From positions 248,001-312,000 of the forward strand of contig NZ_GL876926.1 in NCBI RefSeq assembly GCF_000192575.1: a DNA stretch of 64,000 bases, in the 5' to 3' direction. The notes beneath the pieces are model-generated. The model ran no database searches. It had not been told where the DNA came from and worked only from the letters and a program-made list of their open reading frames with translations. Positions 36,088-45,163 of this stretch are shown piece after piece. How positions within the stretch are numbered: the stretch's first letter is position 1; each line of letters begins with the position of its first letter. Origin of the DNA: Novosphingobium nitrogenifigens DSM 19370. GTDB taxonomy: Bacteria; Pseudomonadota; Alphaproteobacteria; Sphingomonadales; Sphingomonadaceae. The position numbers and the translations under genes are program-made.

Positions 36088-36657
36088 TCACGGCGGGGGC
36101 AGGACGGATGGGGGCAGCTTGGAGCGCATCATCGTCTTGCGGTCGATGCATTCGCCATCGGCGATGAAGGTGCCGTCGCCCACGGCATGGATCATTCGTC
36201 GTTCGGTGCGAGCCGGGTCGATCCATGCCGCGACACCTTCGAGAACAAGAATGCTGTGCCGGTCGATCGTGTCGACGAGGCGGCATTCGATATTGGCAAG
36301 GCATTCGCGGATCAAAGGCGCACGGATGTGGCGGCCTTTGATCGCTGTCAGGCCGAAACGCGTGAACTTGTCGATGTCGCTGCCCGAACAGGTGCCGATG
36401 CCGACTGCGGTATCGATCATGTCGACGGTTGGGATCGATAGGACACATTCGCGCGTTTGGGTGAGCGCGGCAAAGGAATGGTTCCATGGGCCGGTCGTGA
36501 TCGCGAAAGAGGCCGCAAAGTCTAGCACCATGGTCCAGGTAATGGTCATGATGTTGTTGCGTCGCCCGTCGTGGGTGGTGAGCAGCACGACCGGCCCCGG
36601 TTCGATCAGCGTGAAGGCCTTGTCGAGCGGGAATGGGGCCAACTGGAATTCCTCCAT
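36088..36657 (-). CDS. flavin reductase family protein
   Basis: This 189-residue protein has the FMN-binding split-barrel fold of the DIM6/NTAB flavin reductase family. The segments PGPVVLLTTHDGRRNNIMTITWTMVLDF and WNHSFAALTQTRECVLSIPT correspond to the flavin-binding strands. Members reduce FMN with NAD(P)H for a partner oxygenase, or act alone. No partner monooxygenase is adjacent. It follows the PhnD-like gene by 42 bases on the same strand. Confidence 0.88.
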   Translation of the reverse strand: MEEFQLAPFPLDKAFTLIEPGPVVLLTTHDGRRNNIMTITWTMVLDFAASFAITTGPWNHSFAALTQTRECVLSIPTVDMIDTAVGIGTCSGSDIDKFTRFGLTAIKGRHIRAPLIRECLANIECRLVDTIDRHSILVLEGVAAWIDPARTERRMIHAVGDGTFIADGECIDRKTMMRSKLPPSVLPPP

Positions 36658-36699
36658 GGCGATCTCCTTGTGTCATTAAGGATAGGCGCTTCGACGCGA

Positions 36700-37503
36700 T
36701 CAGCAAAGTGTCGGATAACCGGCGAGAAATGCGGACTTTTCAAGATCGGTGACCGCCTCGTAATCCCGGCGGTCGAGGATTGCGAAACCGGTGAGGCGCA
36801 AGGCGCGCAAGGTTGGGGCCAGCGCGGGATCGTCAATCAGGTCGCCAAGGGCGCGGCGCAAGGCCGCCACGGTGCCGGCGGGCGTTGAGGACGCCGTCAC
36901 CAGCGGCAACCCCGGTGTGACAGGTGTGCGAGCAAGAATACGCACGCGTCGGTCGACGCCCGGAAATCGGTCGCGCAGCAGTGCGAACGTCACGGCATCG
37001 ATCGACGCGACATCGGCCTTGCCCGCGATCACGGCGGCAAGGCTGCGGGCGTGGGCGCCGGTCTCCAGCACGCGCGTGAACAGGCCGGCACCTTGCGCGA
37101 AGGGGGCGAGGACGGCGCGGAAGAGATTCATGCCGGTATTGGAATCGCGGGAATTGATGGCGGCGCGACGCCCGCGAAGATCGTCAAGCGTGCCCGCCGG
37201 ATCGCCCCGGCGTACGATCACCATCGAACCATGCCGGGGTCCGTCACACCCGGGTGCGTCATGGATCGGAGTTGCCACCGGGACGACGCTTTCCCCCAAC
37301 GAAGTCATCAGCGGATAGCCGCACGTCTGGGCGAGCAGGAGATCAGGCGCGGTCCAGATCTCGGGCAGCGGACGATCGCGCGTGAGACTGGAGGGAACAT
37401 CGCTTATCCCCATGTGGGCGAGGCGTTCGGCAAGGGCCTGCCACAAAGCGTCGTTCGCGGCGCGAAGCCACGGCGGATCGTACATGCCGAGCGAGGCGAT
37501 CAC
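36700..37503 (-). CDS. PhnD-like phosphate/phosphonate-binding protein, apparently cytoplasmic
   Basis: This 267-residue protein of the PhnD/SBP_bac type II family (COG3221-like) shows SLGMYDPPWLRAAND, DLLLAQTCGYPL, GSMVIVRRGD, RRAAINSRDSNTGMNLFR and GKADVASIDAVTFALL. The start is a GTG at 37503 overlapping the desaturase stop (GTGA). This choice leaves no signal peptide, and the longer frame to 37650 lies inside the desaturase gene. No permease or ATPase gene is near. Such orphan binding proteins without leader may work as cytoplasmic ligand-binding proteins; the ligand is unknown. Confidence 0.8.
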   Translation of the reverse strand: MIASLGMYDPPWLRAANDALWQALAERLAHMGISDVPSSLTRDRPLPEIWTAPDLLLAQTCGYPLMTSLGESVVPVATPIHDAPGCDGPRHGSMVIVRRGDPAGTLDDLRGRRAAINSRDSNTGMNLFRAVLAPFAQGAGLFTRVLETGAHARSLAAVIAGKADVASIDAVTFALLRDRFPGVDRRVRILARTPVTPGLPLVTASSTPAGTVAALRRALGDLIDDPALAPTLRALRLTGFAILDRRDYEAVTDLEKSAFLAGYPTLC

Positions 37504-38399
37504 CGCTTGCCCGGAAGCGGGGCGGGGTGAACCAGCCGATCGTGCGGGCGGAGCAGGAACCGAGCGAAAATCACGCCATAGTGGGCATAGCGTGGTGCCT
37601 GTGGAAAGGCATCGGGATCGGCGCGATAGGCCGCGGGCAGGGCGTACCACGGCAAGGCCGGATAGGCATGGTGCCAGATATGAAGGTTGTTGTTGAGGAA
37701 GAGCAGCGCCAAAGGACCGTTGTCAGCCACGATGGCGGTCCGCGCCGCCGGATCGGCAGACGCGCGATGTTCGGCATAGGACCGGATCAGCGAAAGCGCG
37801 GTGCCGGGCCAGATGAAGCACAGGACATAAGTCATCGGCGAGAGGCCGACATGGTGAAGCCAGCCCAGAACCAGCGTGACACCGATCATGTGTGGAGCCC
37901 AGTCGCGGACGAAGGCCAGCGGGTGAGTGCCTGCCCGGCGCAGTTCGGACCACCAGAACCGCACGATCCGGATCGGCGGACCCAGCACCATGCGTCCGGC
38001 CAGTGTCGATTCCGCCGCAGCGACCAAGTGCGCCGGTCCGCCGGGACGGGCCAGGTAATTGCTTTCGCTGTCGTCGAGCGGATCGGTCAGGTGCGGCGTC
38101 CGGTGATGCGCAATATGATCCCGGCGATAGATCGCATAAGGCAGCCACAACGACAGCGGCGGAAAGCCGATGGCATCGTTGATCCAGCGGTACGGGGTCG
38201 GGTGTCCATGGATCACTTCGTGTTGCAGCGATCCGTGCCAGGCGATGAGCCATGCCCCCGCGATCATCAGCACCGGCCAGGGCAGAGCCGCGTGGGCATA
38301 AGCCAACGCCAGCCAGCCGCCGTAAATCGCGACGGCAAGCACAAGTGTCGGCCATTCGACCGAAATCGACCCCGGATTTCCCGCCTGCCCCTGCGCCAT
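37500..38399 (-). CDS. membrane fatty acid desaturase
   Basis: This 299-residue integral membrane di-iron desaturase carries the three histidine boxes: HGSLQHEVIHGH, RRDHIAHHRTPH and LHIWHHAYP. About four membrane segments surround them. It should introduce a double bond into an acyl chain, or hydroxylate a lipid or carotenoid-like substrate; position and substrate cannot be read. The gene overlaps the PhnD-like gene by 4 bp and lies 103 bases downstream of the homocysteine methyltransferase gene on the same strand. Confidence 0.9.
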   Translation of the reverse strand: MAQGQAGNPGSISVEWPTLVLAVAIYGGWLALAYAHAALPWPVLMIAGAWLIAWHGSLQHEVIHGHPTPYRWINDAIGFPPLSLWLPYAIYRRDHIAHHRTPHLTDPLDDSESNYLARPGGPAHLVAAAESTLAGRMVLGPPIRIVRFWWSELRRAGTHPLAFVRDWAPHMIGVTLVLGWLHHVGLSPMTYVLCFIWPGTALSLIRSYAEHRASADPAARTAIVADNGPLALLFLNNNLHIWHHAYPALPWYALPAAYRADPDAFPQAPRYAHYGVIFARFLLRPHDRLVHPAPLPGKR

Positions 38400-38502
38400 G
38401 GCCGAAGCCTATCGGTCGCCTGTGGATATGTCTAGACAAGCGGATGCATGGCGCCATGGCAAATGCGCATGGGGCCATGCAGCGTGAATTGGGACCAGGT
38501 AA

Positions 38503-39399
38503 TCAGGCTGTCAGGGCGCGCAGGGCCGCGATGTGTTCCGGCCCGATGCCGCAGCATCCGCCCAGGATTGTTGCGCCTTCTCCGGCCCAGCCCCGTGCGA
38601 AGGCGGCATAGCCTGCCGGATCGAGATCGGCGCGGATTTCGGACAGGCCTGCATTCGCCTCAGCCTCTTCGTCCATCGGCGGAAAGGCATTGGCATAGAC
38701 GCCGACCGGCAGTGATGCCGCCGCATGTGCGGCCCGGACGGCAGCGGCCATGACTTCTGGCTGGCTGCAATTGAAGAGGATCGCGCTCGCTCCGAGATCT
38801 TGCGCCAGTTTCGCCGCCTCGGTCACGCTTTCCCCCGAGCGCAGGCGGGGCTCGCCATCGGGATGCGCGTCTTCGAGCGTGAAGGAAAGCCAGAGCGGCT
38901 TGCCCGTCGGCTTGACCAGTTCGGCAACCAGCTTTGCTTCGATCAGCGAGGACAGCGTCTCGGCCTGCCACTGGTCGACATAAGGGGCCAGAGCCTCGAC
39001 CAGAACGGCAAGAATGGGACGCGCGCGGTCGATGTCGACTAGATCGGGGCGATAGGAGCCGCAGATCGGGGGAAGCGAGCCCGCCACGGTAATCTTGCGC
39101 GGAGCGGCATCGGCAACGTCCCGCGCCAGCTTGCCCGCAAGGGCGGCGAGTTCATGACCGCGCGCGGCAAAGCGTTCCTCGCCGATGTGGAACGGCACTA
39201 CCGCATAGCTGTTGGTGGTGATGACATCGGCCCCGGCATCGACATAGCTTTGATGGACGCGCGAAACGAATTCGGGGCCCTCGATCAGGGCAAGCGCGGA
39301 CCATTCGGGCTGTTCGAAAGGCGCGCCGATGCGATTGAGTTCGCGTCCGGTGCCCCCGTCGAGAATGATGAGCGGGGATGCGGCGGAGGTATCGGACAC
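38503..39399 (-). CDS. homocysteine S-methyltransferase family protein
   Basis: This 298-residue TIM-barrel enzyme should transfer a methyl group from S-methylmethionine, SAM or a betaine-like donor to homocysteine. The zinc ligands are present: one cysteine in LFNCSQPE and the pair in ILGGCCGIGPEH. The N-terminal IILDGGTGRELNR is typical. The start is a GTG at 39399 with GGGAGA seven bases upstream; a very long upstream frame reaching 41700 is antisense to other genes and not real. It is homologous to E. coli MmuM, but the methyl donor is not certain. Confidence 0.9.
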   Translation of the reverse strand: MSDTSAASPLIILDGGTGRELNRIGAPFEQPEWSALALIEGPEFVSRVHQSYVDAGADVITTNSYAVVPFHIGEERFAARGHELAALAGKLARDVADAAPRKITVAGSLPPICGSYRPDLVDIDRARPILAVLVEALAPYVDQWQAETLSSLIEAKLVAELVKPTGKPLWLSFTLEDAHPDGEPRLRSGESVTEAAKLAQDLGASAILFNCSQPEVMAAAVRAAHAAASLPVGVYANAFPPMDEEAEANAGLSEIRADLDPAGYAAFARGWAGEGATILGGCCGIGPEHIAALRALTA

Positions 39400-39550
39400 G
39401 GCTGGTTCTCCCTTGAGAATGGGGGCGCAGGTTTCGGCGAGGGAAGGGGCGTGGTCAAGAGGGCTTGCCGGGGCGACGAAGACCCGCATAAGTGGCGGAG
39501 ATAAAAGGCCAGGGTATGGCGCCAGGGCAAAGCGCGGGAGATTGATCGGA

Positions 39551-39910
39551 ATGGTCGGCGCGATCGCACAGCTGTTCGTGTTCCTGCTGGCGGGTGAAGC
39601 CTTGCACCGCCTGTCCGGTCTGCCTGTGCCCGGCGCGGTCATCGGCATGGTCCTCCTGGTGATCTGGCTTGCCTCGGTACGCGGGGACCGGGCGCGGCTG
39701 GAATCGGTCTCGTCCTGGCTGACGGCCCATCTTTCGGTGATGTTCGTGCCCGCCGCGGTCGGGATCATGGAGGAAGGCGGGGTCTTCGCCCGTTTCGGGA
39801 CCGCGCTGGTGGTGGCAACCACGGTCTCGACGCTGTTGACGATCGTGGTGACGGCGCTGGTCATGCGCTGGGCTCTGGCGCGGTTTGCGCCGACGGAGGC
39901 GGCCGAATGA
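39551..39910 (+). CDS. lrgA: CidA/LrgA family holin-like membrane protein
   Basis: This 119-residue protein has four membrane segments (VGAIAQLFVFLLAGEAL, VPGAVIGMVLLVIWLA, AHLSVMFVPAAVGIM, ALVVATTVSTLLTIVVTALVM) and the family motif VPGAVIGM. It pairs with LrgB. In other bacteria the pair affects export of small molecules such as pyruvate/glycolate and murein hydrolase activity. ATG 39551 has GGGAGA nine bases upstream. The stop overlaps the lrgB start (ATGA). Confidence 0.9.
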   Translation: MVGAIAQLFVFLLAGEALHRLSGLPVPGAVIGMVLLVIWLASVRGDRARLESVSSWLTAHLSVMFVPAAVGIMEEGGVFARFGTALVVATTVSTLLTIVVTALVMRWALARFAPTEAAE

Positions 39911-40608
39911 ATGCTCTTGGCGGTCTTCTTTCGACGCAGTTGTTCTGGCTGGCGGTGACGCTGACGGTCTTTGCGGGGGCCGATGCGCTGTCCTTGCGCA
40001 GCCGACGCCATCCCTTGTGCCACCCGGTGCTGCTGGCAACACCCGCGCTGATCGTGCTGATCCGCTTGTCGGGGGTGACTTATGCCACGTATTCGGGGGC
40101 GACTTCGGTGCTGGGCTTTCTGCTGGGACCGGCGGTGGTGGGGCTTGCCGTTCCGATCCATGCGCGGCTGGGTCTCATCCGGCGGCTTGCCTTGCCGCTT
40201 TTTCTGGCGCTGCTGGCCGGATCGTTGACCGCGATCGTCAGTGCGGTCGGGATACTCTGGCTTTTCGGCGGCCCGCCCGACCTTCTCGCAACGATTGCCC
40301 CGCGCGCAACGACGACGCCGGTTGCGATGGAACTGGCGCGGCAACTGGGCGGACGCCCGTCGCTCGCTGCGGCGCTGGTGCTGGGGGCAGGGGTGATCGG
40401 AGCCATGGTGGCGACGCCCTTGCTCAATGCGCTGGGCGTTCGCGACATGCGTGCCCGCGGCTTTGCCGTCGGCGTGTCCGCGCACGGGTTCGGCGCGGCC
40501 CGCGCGTTTCAGGTCAGCGAGACGGCCGGAGCCTTCGCCAGCCTCGGCATGGCACTCAACGCCGTGGCGACCGCGCTCATCATTCTGCTCTTCGCGGTTT
40601 TGGCCTGA
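39907..40608 (+). CDS. lrgB: LrgB/CidB family membrane protein
   Basis: This 233-residue protein has about seven hydrophobic segments and the family motifs YSGATSVLGFLLGPAVVGLAVPI and ARATTTPVAMELARQLGG. It is translated with LrgA through a 4-bp overlap and probably forms a transport complex with it in the inner membrane. Confidence 0.92.
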   Translation: MNALGGLLSTQLFWLAVTLTVFAGADALSLRSRRHPLCHPVLLATPALIVLIRLSGVTYATYSGATSVLGFLLGPAVVGLAVPIHARLGLIRRLALPLFLALLAGSLTAIVSAVGILWLFGGPPDLLATIAPRATTTPVAMELARQLGGRPSLAAALVLGAGVIGAMVATPLLNALGVRDMRARGFAVGVSAHGFGAARAFQVSETAGAFASLGMALNAVATALIILLFAVLA

Positions 40609-40713
40609 CCGTGCGCGATCTGAAAAAAGAGCGCGCCATACGTCAAACGGGTACTGGTATTTCGTCGCGGAAGCGGCTCTTTTCGCGCCACCAAAGCCGA
40701 GGATACCGAATTT

Positions 40714-41754
40714 ATGACCGATGAGCCGCTCGATCTCGAAACCCTGCGCCAGCTCTATACCGGGGCCAGCGGGTCCGACATCCGCGATCCGCATTTCCGC
40801 GAAGCGGCCGGGCAGCAGTACAAGGGCGACAAGCGGACGTGGCCTTTTGCCGGGGTCCCGACCCTGCTCGACGCGCCTTTCCTGGCCGACGGATTGACGC
40901 CCGAGGCGCTCGACACGCTCGATGTCGCCTTGATCGGCGTGCCGATGGATCTGGGTGTGACCAATCGCCCGGGCGCTCGCTTCGGTCCCCGCGCGCTGCG
41001 CGCGATCGAGCGTGTCGGTCCTTATGAACACGTCCTGCGTGTTGCGCCCAAGGGCAAGCTCAAGGTGGCAGACGTCGGCGACGTGTCGATGAGCAGCCGT
41101 TATGACCTCGCCGCGTGCCATGCCGACATCGAGGCCTGTTACCGCATGATCGCAGGCACGAAGGCGATCCCGCTTTCGGTCGGCGGCGACCATTCGATCA
41201 CACTGCCGATCATGAAGGGGCTTGCCGAAAAGCACGGCCCGGTCGGCATGGTTCACATCGACGCCCATTGCGACACCGGCGGCACGACCGAAGGCTCGAA
41301 ATTCCACCACGGCGCACCGTTCCGCGAAGCCGTGCTCGAGGGCGTGCTCGATCCGCGCCGGTCGATCCAGATCGGCATTCGCGGCGCGTCGGAATGCCTG
41401 TGGGAATTCTCCTATCTCTCGGGCATGACGGTGATCCATGCCGAGGAAGTCGATGCCATGGGCATCGCGGCTGTGGTTGCGAAAATGCGCGAAGTGATCG
41501 GGGATGGTCCGACCTACATCACCTTTGACGTCGACGGGCTCGACCCGGCGTTCGCACCCGGCACCGGCACGCCCGAAGTCGGTGGGCTCACCACGCTTCA
41601 GGCGCAACAGATCCTGCGCGGCCTTGCCGGGGCGAACATCATCGGCGGCGATGTCGTCGAAGTGGCGCCCGAATACGATCCCTCGCACAACACCGCCCAT
41701 GCAGGGGCGCAGATGCTGTTTACGATGCTGAGCCTGCTTGCCGTCAACAAGTGA
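40714..41754 (+). CDS. agmatinase / ureohydrolase family enzyme
   Basis: This 346-residue enzyme of the arginase superfamily hydrolyses a guanidino compound to urea and an amine. The two-manganese site motifs are GGDHSITLP, HIDAHCDTG and FDVDGLDPAFAPGTGTPE. The N-terminal GVPMDLGVTNRPGARFGPRALR fits agmatinases and related guanidino-acid hydrolases. The cysteine in HIDAHCD is less common than Thr or Ser, so the substrate may be agmatine, guanidinobutyrate or another guanidino acid. It has its own upstream region of about 105 bases and is followed by a strong terminator. Confidence 0.88.
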   Translation: MTDEPLDLETLRQLYTGASGSDIRDPHFREAAGQQYKGDKRTWPFAGVPTLLDAPFLADGLTPEALDTLDVALIGVPMDLGVTNRPGARFGPRALRAIERVGPYEHVLRVAPKGKLKVADVGDVSMSSRYDLAACHADIEACYRMIAGTKAIPLSVGGDHSITLPIMKGLAEKHGPVGMVHIDAHCDTGGTTEGSKFHHGAPFREAVLEGVLDPRRSIQIGIRGASECLWEFSYLSGMTVIHAEEVDAMGIAAVVAKMREVIGDGPTYITFDVDGLDPAFAPGTGTPEVGGLTTLQAQQILRGLAGANIIGGDVVEVAPEYDPSHNTAHAGAQMLFTMLSLLAVNK

Positions 41755-41773
41755 CGCTGCAATTCCCGTGATT

Positions 41774-41809
41774 GCCCCCCGGTGAGCTCCGGCTCATCGG
41801 GGGTTTTTT
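41774..41809 (+). terminator. rho-independent terminator
   Basis: A GC-rich stem (CCCCCGGTGAGC / GCTCATCGGGGG with a 4-base loop) followed by TTTTTT, 20 bases after the ureohydrolase stop. It may also serve the convergent DUF2182 gene. Confidence 0.92.
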
Positions 41810-41819
41810 GTCCGTTCGC

Positions 41820-42623
41820 TTATCGCCCGAGGCAAAAGGCGACGCCGCGCGACAGCACGCCTGCCTGTCCCGGCAGGGCAAGCGATCCGGTCCCGACCAG
41901 CAAGGCGACAAGCGCCAGGGCCGCGCCCAGCGCCTTGAGCAGCGGGCGATTGGCGAACTGCTTCAACGCGAGCATGGCGAGTGTCGCCACCAGCATGGGG
42001 CCCGCGCCATGGAGCGCAAACAGGCTCATCGCCAGCATCAGCGGCCAGCAGCAGCCAAGGCAGGAGCGTCCGTAATCGATCCCGATGACGAGCGCGGATT
42101 GCCATGCCGGACGGGGGCGACCCCAGTGGCGGTCGATAAATGTCATCGGGGTCCGGCACGCCGTCGCGCAGGTCAGGGCAAAGGGGGACAGGAGATAGGC
42201 ACCGCTCCCGCCCAGAGCAGCAACGGCCAGCCAGATCGTTGCACGGTCGGGGCCGAATGCCGTTTCCGCCGGGGGCAGGGCCAGCAATCCGGCAAGCCGC
42301 AAGGCCACGCCCGCAAGGCTCCAGACCGCGATGAACCCCAGCGTGCAGGATGCGACGCGCGCGACGACGCCCTCGTCGGGGATCGCGGCCACACGCTGTA
42401 ACAGCGGAAACGCGCTGGGCAACATCATCGCCACGCACATCACCGTCCAGTCGAGAACGAACAGAGCAAAGGCGATCGTCGGTTCGGTCAGCCCAAGCGC
42501 ACGCACCCGGGCAAGCGGCAGTACATGCGGAGCCTCTATCCCGAAGACGATCGCCCCGAGTACGAGCGTCGCCAGGGCCAGAGTGCCTGTTGTTGACTGC
42601 CGGGGCTGAGCGACCTGTTCCAT
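41820..42623 (-). CDS. DUF2182 integral membrane protein
   Basis: This 267-residue protein has about seven membrane segments and the DUF2182 signatures DWTVMCVAMMLPSAFPLL and YGRSCLGCCWPLMLAMSLF. The family is described as a predicted metal-binding membrane protein; its role is not established. It has a clean start at 42623 and convergent placement against the ureohydrolase gene. Confidence 0.87.
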   Translation of the reverse strand: MEQVAQPRQSTTGTLALATLVLGAIVFGIEAPHVLPLARVRALGLTEPTIAFALFVLDWTVMCVAMMLPSAFPLLQRVAAIPDEGVVARVASCTLGFIAVWSLAGVALRLAGLLALPPAETAFGPDRATIWLAVAALGGSGAYLLSPFALTCATACRTPMTFIDRHWGRPRPAWQSALVIGIDYGRSCLGCCWPLMLAMSLFALHGAGPMLVATLAMLALKQFANRPLLKALGAALALVALLVGTGSLALPGQAGVLSRGVAFCLGR

Positions 42624-42711
42624 GGTGTCACGCTCTATAGCGCAAGTTCGGGGACATGGCAGTCACTTGCGCTATGGGGCGTGGCGAAAGTGGCGCCAGA
42701 TTAGCGCCAGA

Positions 42712-44211
42712 TTAGCGATTGTCCGGGCGTGGATGGTCCTGCCGCTGTTGTGGCGCGGGGTGTTGCGCCGGTGTTTGCGGACGGGGGGCGGGTGGCGTCA
42801 CCGTCTGCTGCGGGCGCTGGGCAGGTTGCTGGTAGGACTGCTGCGGGCGCTGGGCAGGTTGCTGGTAGGACTGCTGCGGGCGCTGGGCAGGTTGCTGGTA
42901 GGACTGCTGCGGGTGCTGGGTAGGTTGCTGGTAGGATTGCTGTGGGCGCTGGGCGGGTTGCTGATAGGTCTGCGAAGGACTCTGCGCAGGCTGGGTATAG
43001 CCTTGCTCGGGGCGCTGCGCGGGTGGCGTGTTGCCGTATTGTGGCCGCCAACCAGTGCTGCTCGGTGTCGCCTGAGTTGAAGGTCTTGGCGAGGATACGC
43101 CGCCCGGCATCTGCGATCGCGTCGATTGCGGGTTGCTGCCCTGCTGGGCGGCCGAGCCATGGGGTGCATAGCCTTGCGTCGGGACGGTTGGCGTTGCTGT
43201 CGAACCGGCAGGCGGGCGTCCGCCCGATCCGTTCTCGCCGTTCGAGCGATAGGAGTCGGGACGGCCTTGCTGGGTGTAGCCCTGCGGTCCGCGTTGTTGC
43301 CACTGCGGAGATTGGTCCTGCTGAAATTGGCCCTGTGGAAATTGGCCCTGTGGAAATTGGTTGCGCGGCGACTGGCCTCGCGTTGGTTGGCCATAGGGCG
43401 CATTGCCGGGCCGTCCGGCGCTGATACCGCCATGGGACAGCGCCATGTCACGCGAGATCGGCGTGCCGTCTCCGGTCACGCGATGGACGGCGGGCGGGCG
43501 CCATGACGGGGTCATGCGCGCGGCGGTGAAGCGCGGGTTGCCCGCGGCCTGATCGACATGCTGGCGCTGCATTGGGGTCGGTGCGAAACGCGGGCTCGAA
43601 CCGGCGCGCAGTTCCTCGGGCATCGGACGGGCGCGGATGCCGCCATAGCCGCCGTTGTAGCTGACGCGGCTGGGCGCGTTGATGAACACCGGCCGGTTGT
43701 AGACGGTGATGTTGGTCACATTGGTGATGCGGGTGACAGCCGTGTTGTAATGGACATGGCCGTCGCGCCAGTATCCACCGTCCCAGCCATGCCCGAAATA
43801 GCCGTGGCCATAGTTGATCCCGCCGTAATAGCCGATCGCCGGGCCCCAATAGCCGTCATGGAAGACATAGGCGCCATCATCCCAGCCCCACCATGCCGGG
43901 GTCCAGAACAGGCCGGGCCGGGGCGGCAGCTCCCAGTATCCGGGCACCCAGTAATAATCGTCGATCCAGTCGCTCCATGCCCAATAGCCGGGCACCCAGA
44001 TATAGTCGGGGCCGGGCAGGGGGGGCTGATCGTATTCGGGAAGCGGCGGCGGCGCATAGCCGATGCGGATGTCGAACCCGAAGCTGATCTGAGCCTCGAC
44101 CGGCATTGCCGTCAAGGCGCCGCCGACGGCAATGCCGGCGAGCGCGAGGCGAACCAGTGTGGATGCGGCCAGTGTGGATGCGGCCGGAAACCCGGTGAAG
44201 AACTTGCGCAC
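42712..44211 (-). CDS. YXWGXW repeat envelope protein with Pro/Gln tandem-repeat tail
   Basis: This protein of about 499 residues has a signal peptide (LVRLALAGIAVGGALTAMPVEAQ) and an N-terminal aromatic section with YXWGXW-like repeats (IWVPGYWAWSD, YYWVPGYWELPP, LFWTPAWWGW, VFHDGYWGP). A Gly/Tyr-rich part follows, then a low-complexity C-terminal half rich in P, Q, S and G. Near the end an 11-residue unit, QPAQRPQQSYQ, is repeated about five times. The start is uncertain: the GTG at 44211 gives a sensible signal peptide, while an open frame continues to 44508 without leader character. It is probably exported and cell-envelope or matrix associated; function unknown. Confidence 0.75.
   Translation of the reverse strand: MRKFFTGFPAASTLAASTLVRLALAGIAVGGALTAMPVEAQISFGFDIRIGYAPPPLPEYDQPPLPGPDYIWVPGYWAWSDWIDDYYWVPGYWELPPRPGLFWTPAWWGWDDGAYVFHDGYWGPAIGYYGGINYGHGYFGHGWDGGYWRDGHVHYNTAVTRITNVTNITVYNRPVFINAPSRVSYNGGYGGIRARPMPEELRAGSSPRFAPTPMQRQHVDQAAGNPRFTAARMTPSWRPPAVHRVTGDGTPISRDMALSHGGISAGRPGNAPYGQPTRGQSPRNQFPQGQFPQGQFQQDQSPQWQQRGPQGYTQQGRPDSYRSNGENGSGGRPPAGSTATPTVPTQGYAPHGSAAQQGSNPQSTRSQMPGGVSSPRPSTQATPSSTGWRPQYGNTPPAQRPEQGYTQPAQSPSQTYQQPAQRPQQSYQQPTQHPQQSYQQPAQRPQQSYQQPAQRPQQSYQQPAQRPQQTVTPPAPRPQTPAQHPAPQQRQDHPRPDNR
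42804..42968 (-). repeat. 33-bp tandem repeat in the envelope-protein gene
   Basis: About five near-identical 33-base units (each with GGTTGCTGGTAGGACTGC on the plus strand) encode QPAQRPQQSYQ. Differences are mostly single bases, pointing to recent expansion or homogenisation. Confidence 0.85.
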
Positions 44212-44734
44212 GGCGCCCTGTGTCCTTGTTGTGCGGGGCTGGCCGGAGTTCGGGTGCCCCCTCGGATCCCGGCCGTTGTTTTCCCCAATCGTGTTGGCAA
44301 TCCTAATTCCACCGGCCTTATTGCGCCGGCAAACCCGTCCACAAGCTGAACGGACGCGTGGTTTCGGGGTGTTTGTCTTGGCGCCATCTGCACCGATTTG
44401 AGAAAACGCCCGTACGAGGAGCTTTGACGCGGGCGCGCGAATTCGATATAATCGGGCCATCGCGACAGACAGGCACGCCTTGGGGCTGGTGTCTGTGGGC
44501 GTGCGCACGACTTTGCGGTTGACGCTCCTTGCGAATCCTCCTACACGCGCCCTTCACTCGAAACCGTCTGGAGGGGTTTGCTCAGGTCAGTGCAGATATG
44601 GCGCTGGCTCTGTTGTGGCTCGCTTCTTTCGTTTTTGCGTGTCTCGCGATGAGATAGAGTTCTGGGTGTGGTGATTTCGGGCCTTGCGGTTCCGGCCATG
44701 ACTTGGGGCTCTGTGGAGCTGAACGGAGAAACAA
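44212..44734. other. intergenic region upstream of rpsM
   Basis: This 523-bp region lies between the divergent envelope-protein gene and rpsM. It should hold the ribosomal operon promoter. TTGACG near 44519, with TACACG 17 bases on, is a weak candidate. The rpsM ribosome-binding site GGAG lies at about 44724. No convincing small gene is seen. An adk or secY gene, often upstream of rpsM, is not present. Confidence 0.4.
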
Positions 44735-45103
44735 GTGGCTCGTATTGCCGGGGTCAACATCCCCACCAACAAGCGCGTTATCGTCGCGCTGACCTACATT
44801 CATGGTATCGGCCCGTTCAAGGCCCGCCAGATTGCCGACAAGCTGGGTATTGACCACAGCCGTCGCGTGCAGGACCTTTCGGACGCCGAAGTTCTGCAGA
44901 TCCGTGAAGCGATCGACGCTGAACACACCGTTGAAGGTGACCTTCGTCGCGAAACCGCGATGAACATCAAGCGCCTGATGGACCTGGCCTGCTATCGCGG
45001 CCTGCGTCACCGCAAGGGTCTGCCGGTTCGTGGCCAGCGCACGCACACCAATGCGCGCACCCGCAAGGGCAAGGCCAAGCCGATCGCCGGCAAGAAGAAG
45101 TAA
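44735..45103 (+). CDS. rpsM: 30S ribosomal protein S13
   Basis: This 122-residue protein is full length for S13, with [26 protein letters not shown] at the start and [19 protein letters not shown] at the C-terminus, which reaches the P-site tRNA. The start codon is GTG with GGAG upstream. A hairpin (45105-45130, CGAGCC-TCAA-GGCTCG) lies between its stop and rpsK. It is first in the rpsM-rpsK-rpoA-rplQ block. Confidence 0.98.
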   Translation: MARIAGVNIPTNKRVIVALTYIHGIGPFKARQIADKLGIDHSRRVQDLSDAEVLQIREAIDAEHTVEGDLRRETAMNIKRLMDLACYRGLRHRKGLPVRGQRTHTNARTRKGKAKPIAGKKK

Positions 45104-45163
45104 GCCGGTGCGAGCCTCAAGGCTCGCCGGTTCCCACGGTTTTCCGACAGGATTTTAAGAAAA

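Noticed and set aside
38503..41700. A 1065-residue minus-strand open frame
   Set aside because: Only its last 298 residues encode the homocysteine S-methyltransferase. The rest is antisense to lrgA, lrgB and the ureohydrolase gene, with charged low-complexity sequence.
42804..42968. CRISPR-like regularly spaced repeats
   Set aside because: The units are directly contiguous, 33 bases long, in frame and coding; there are no unique spacers.
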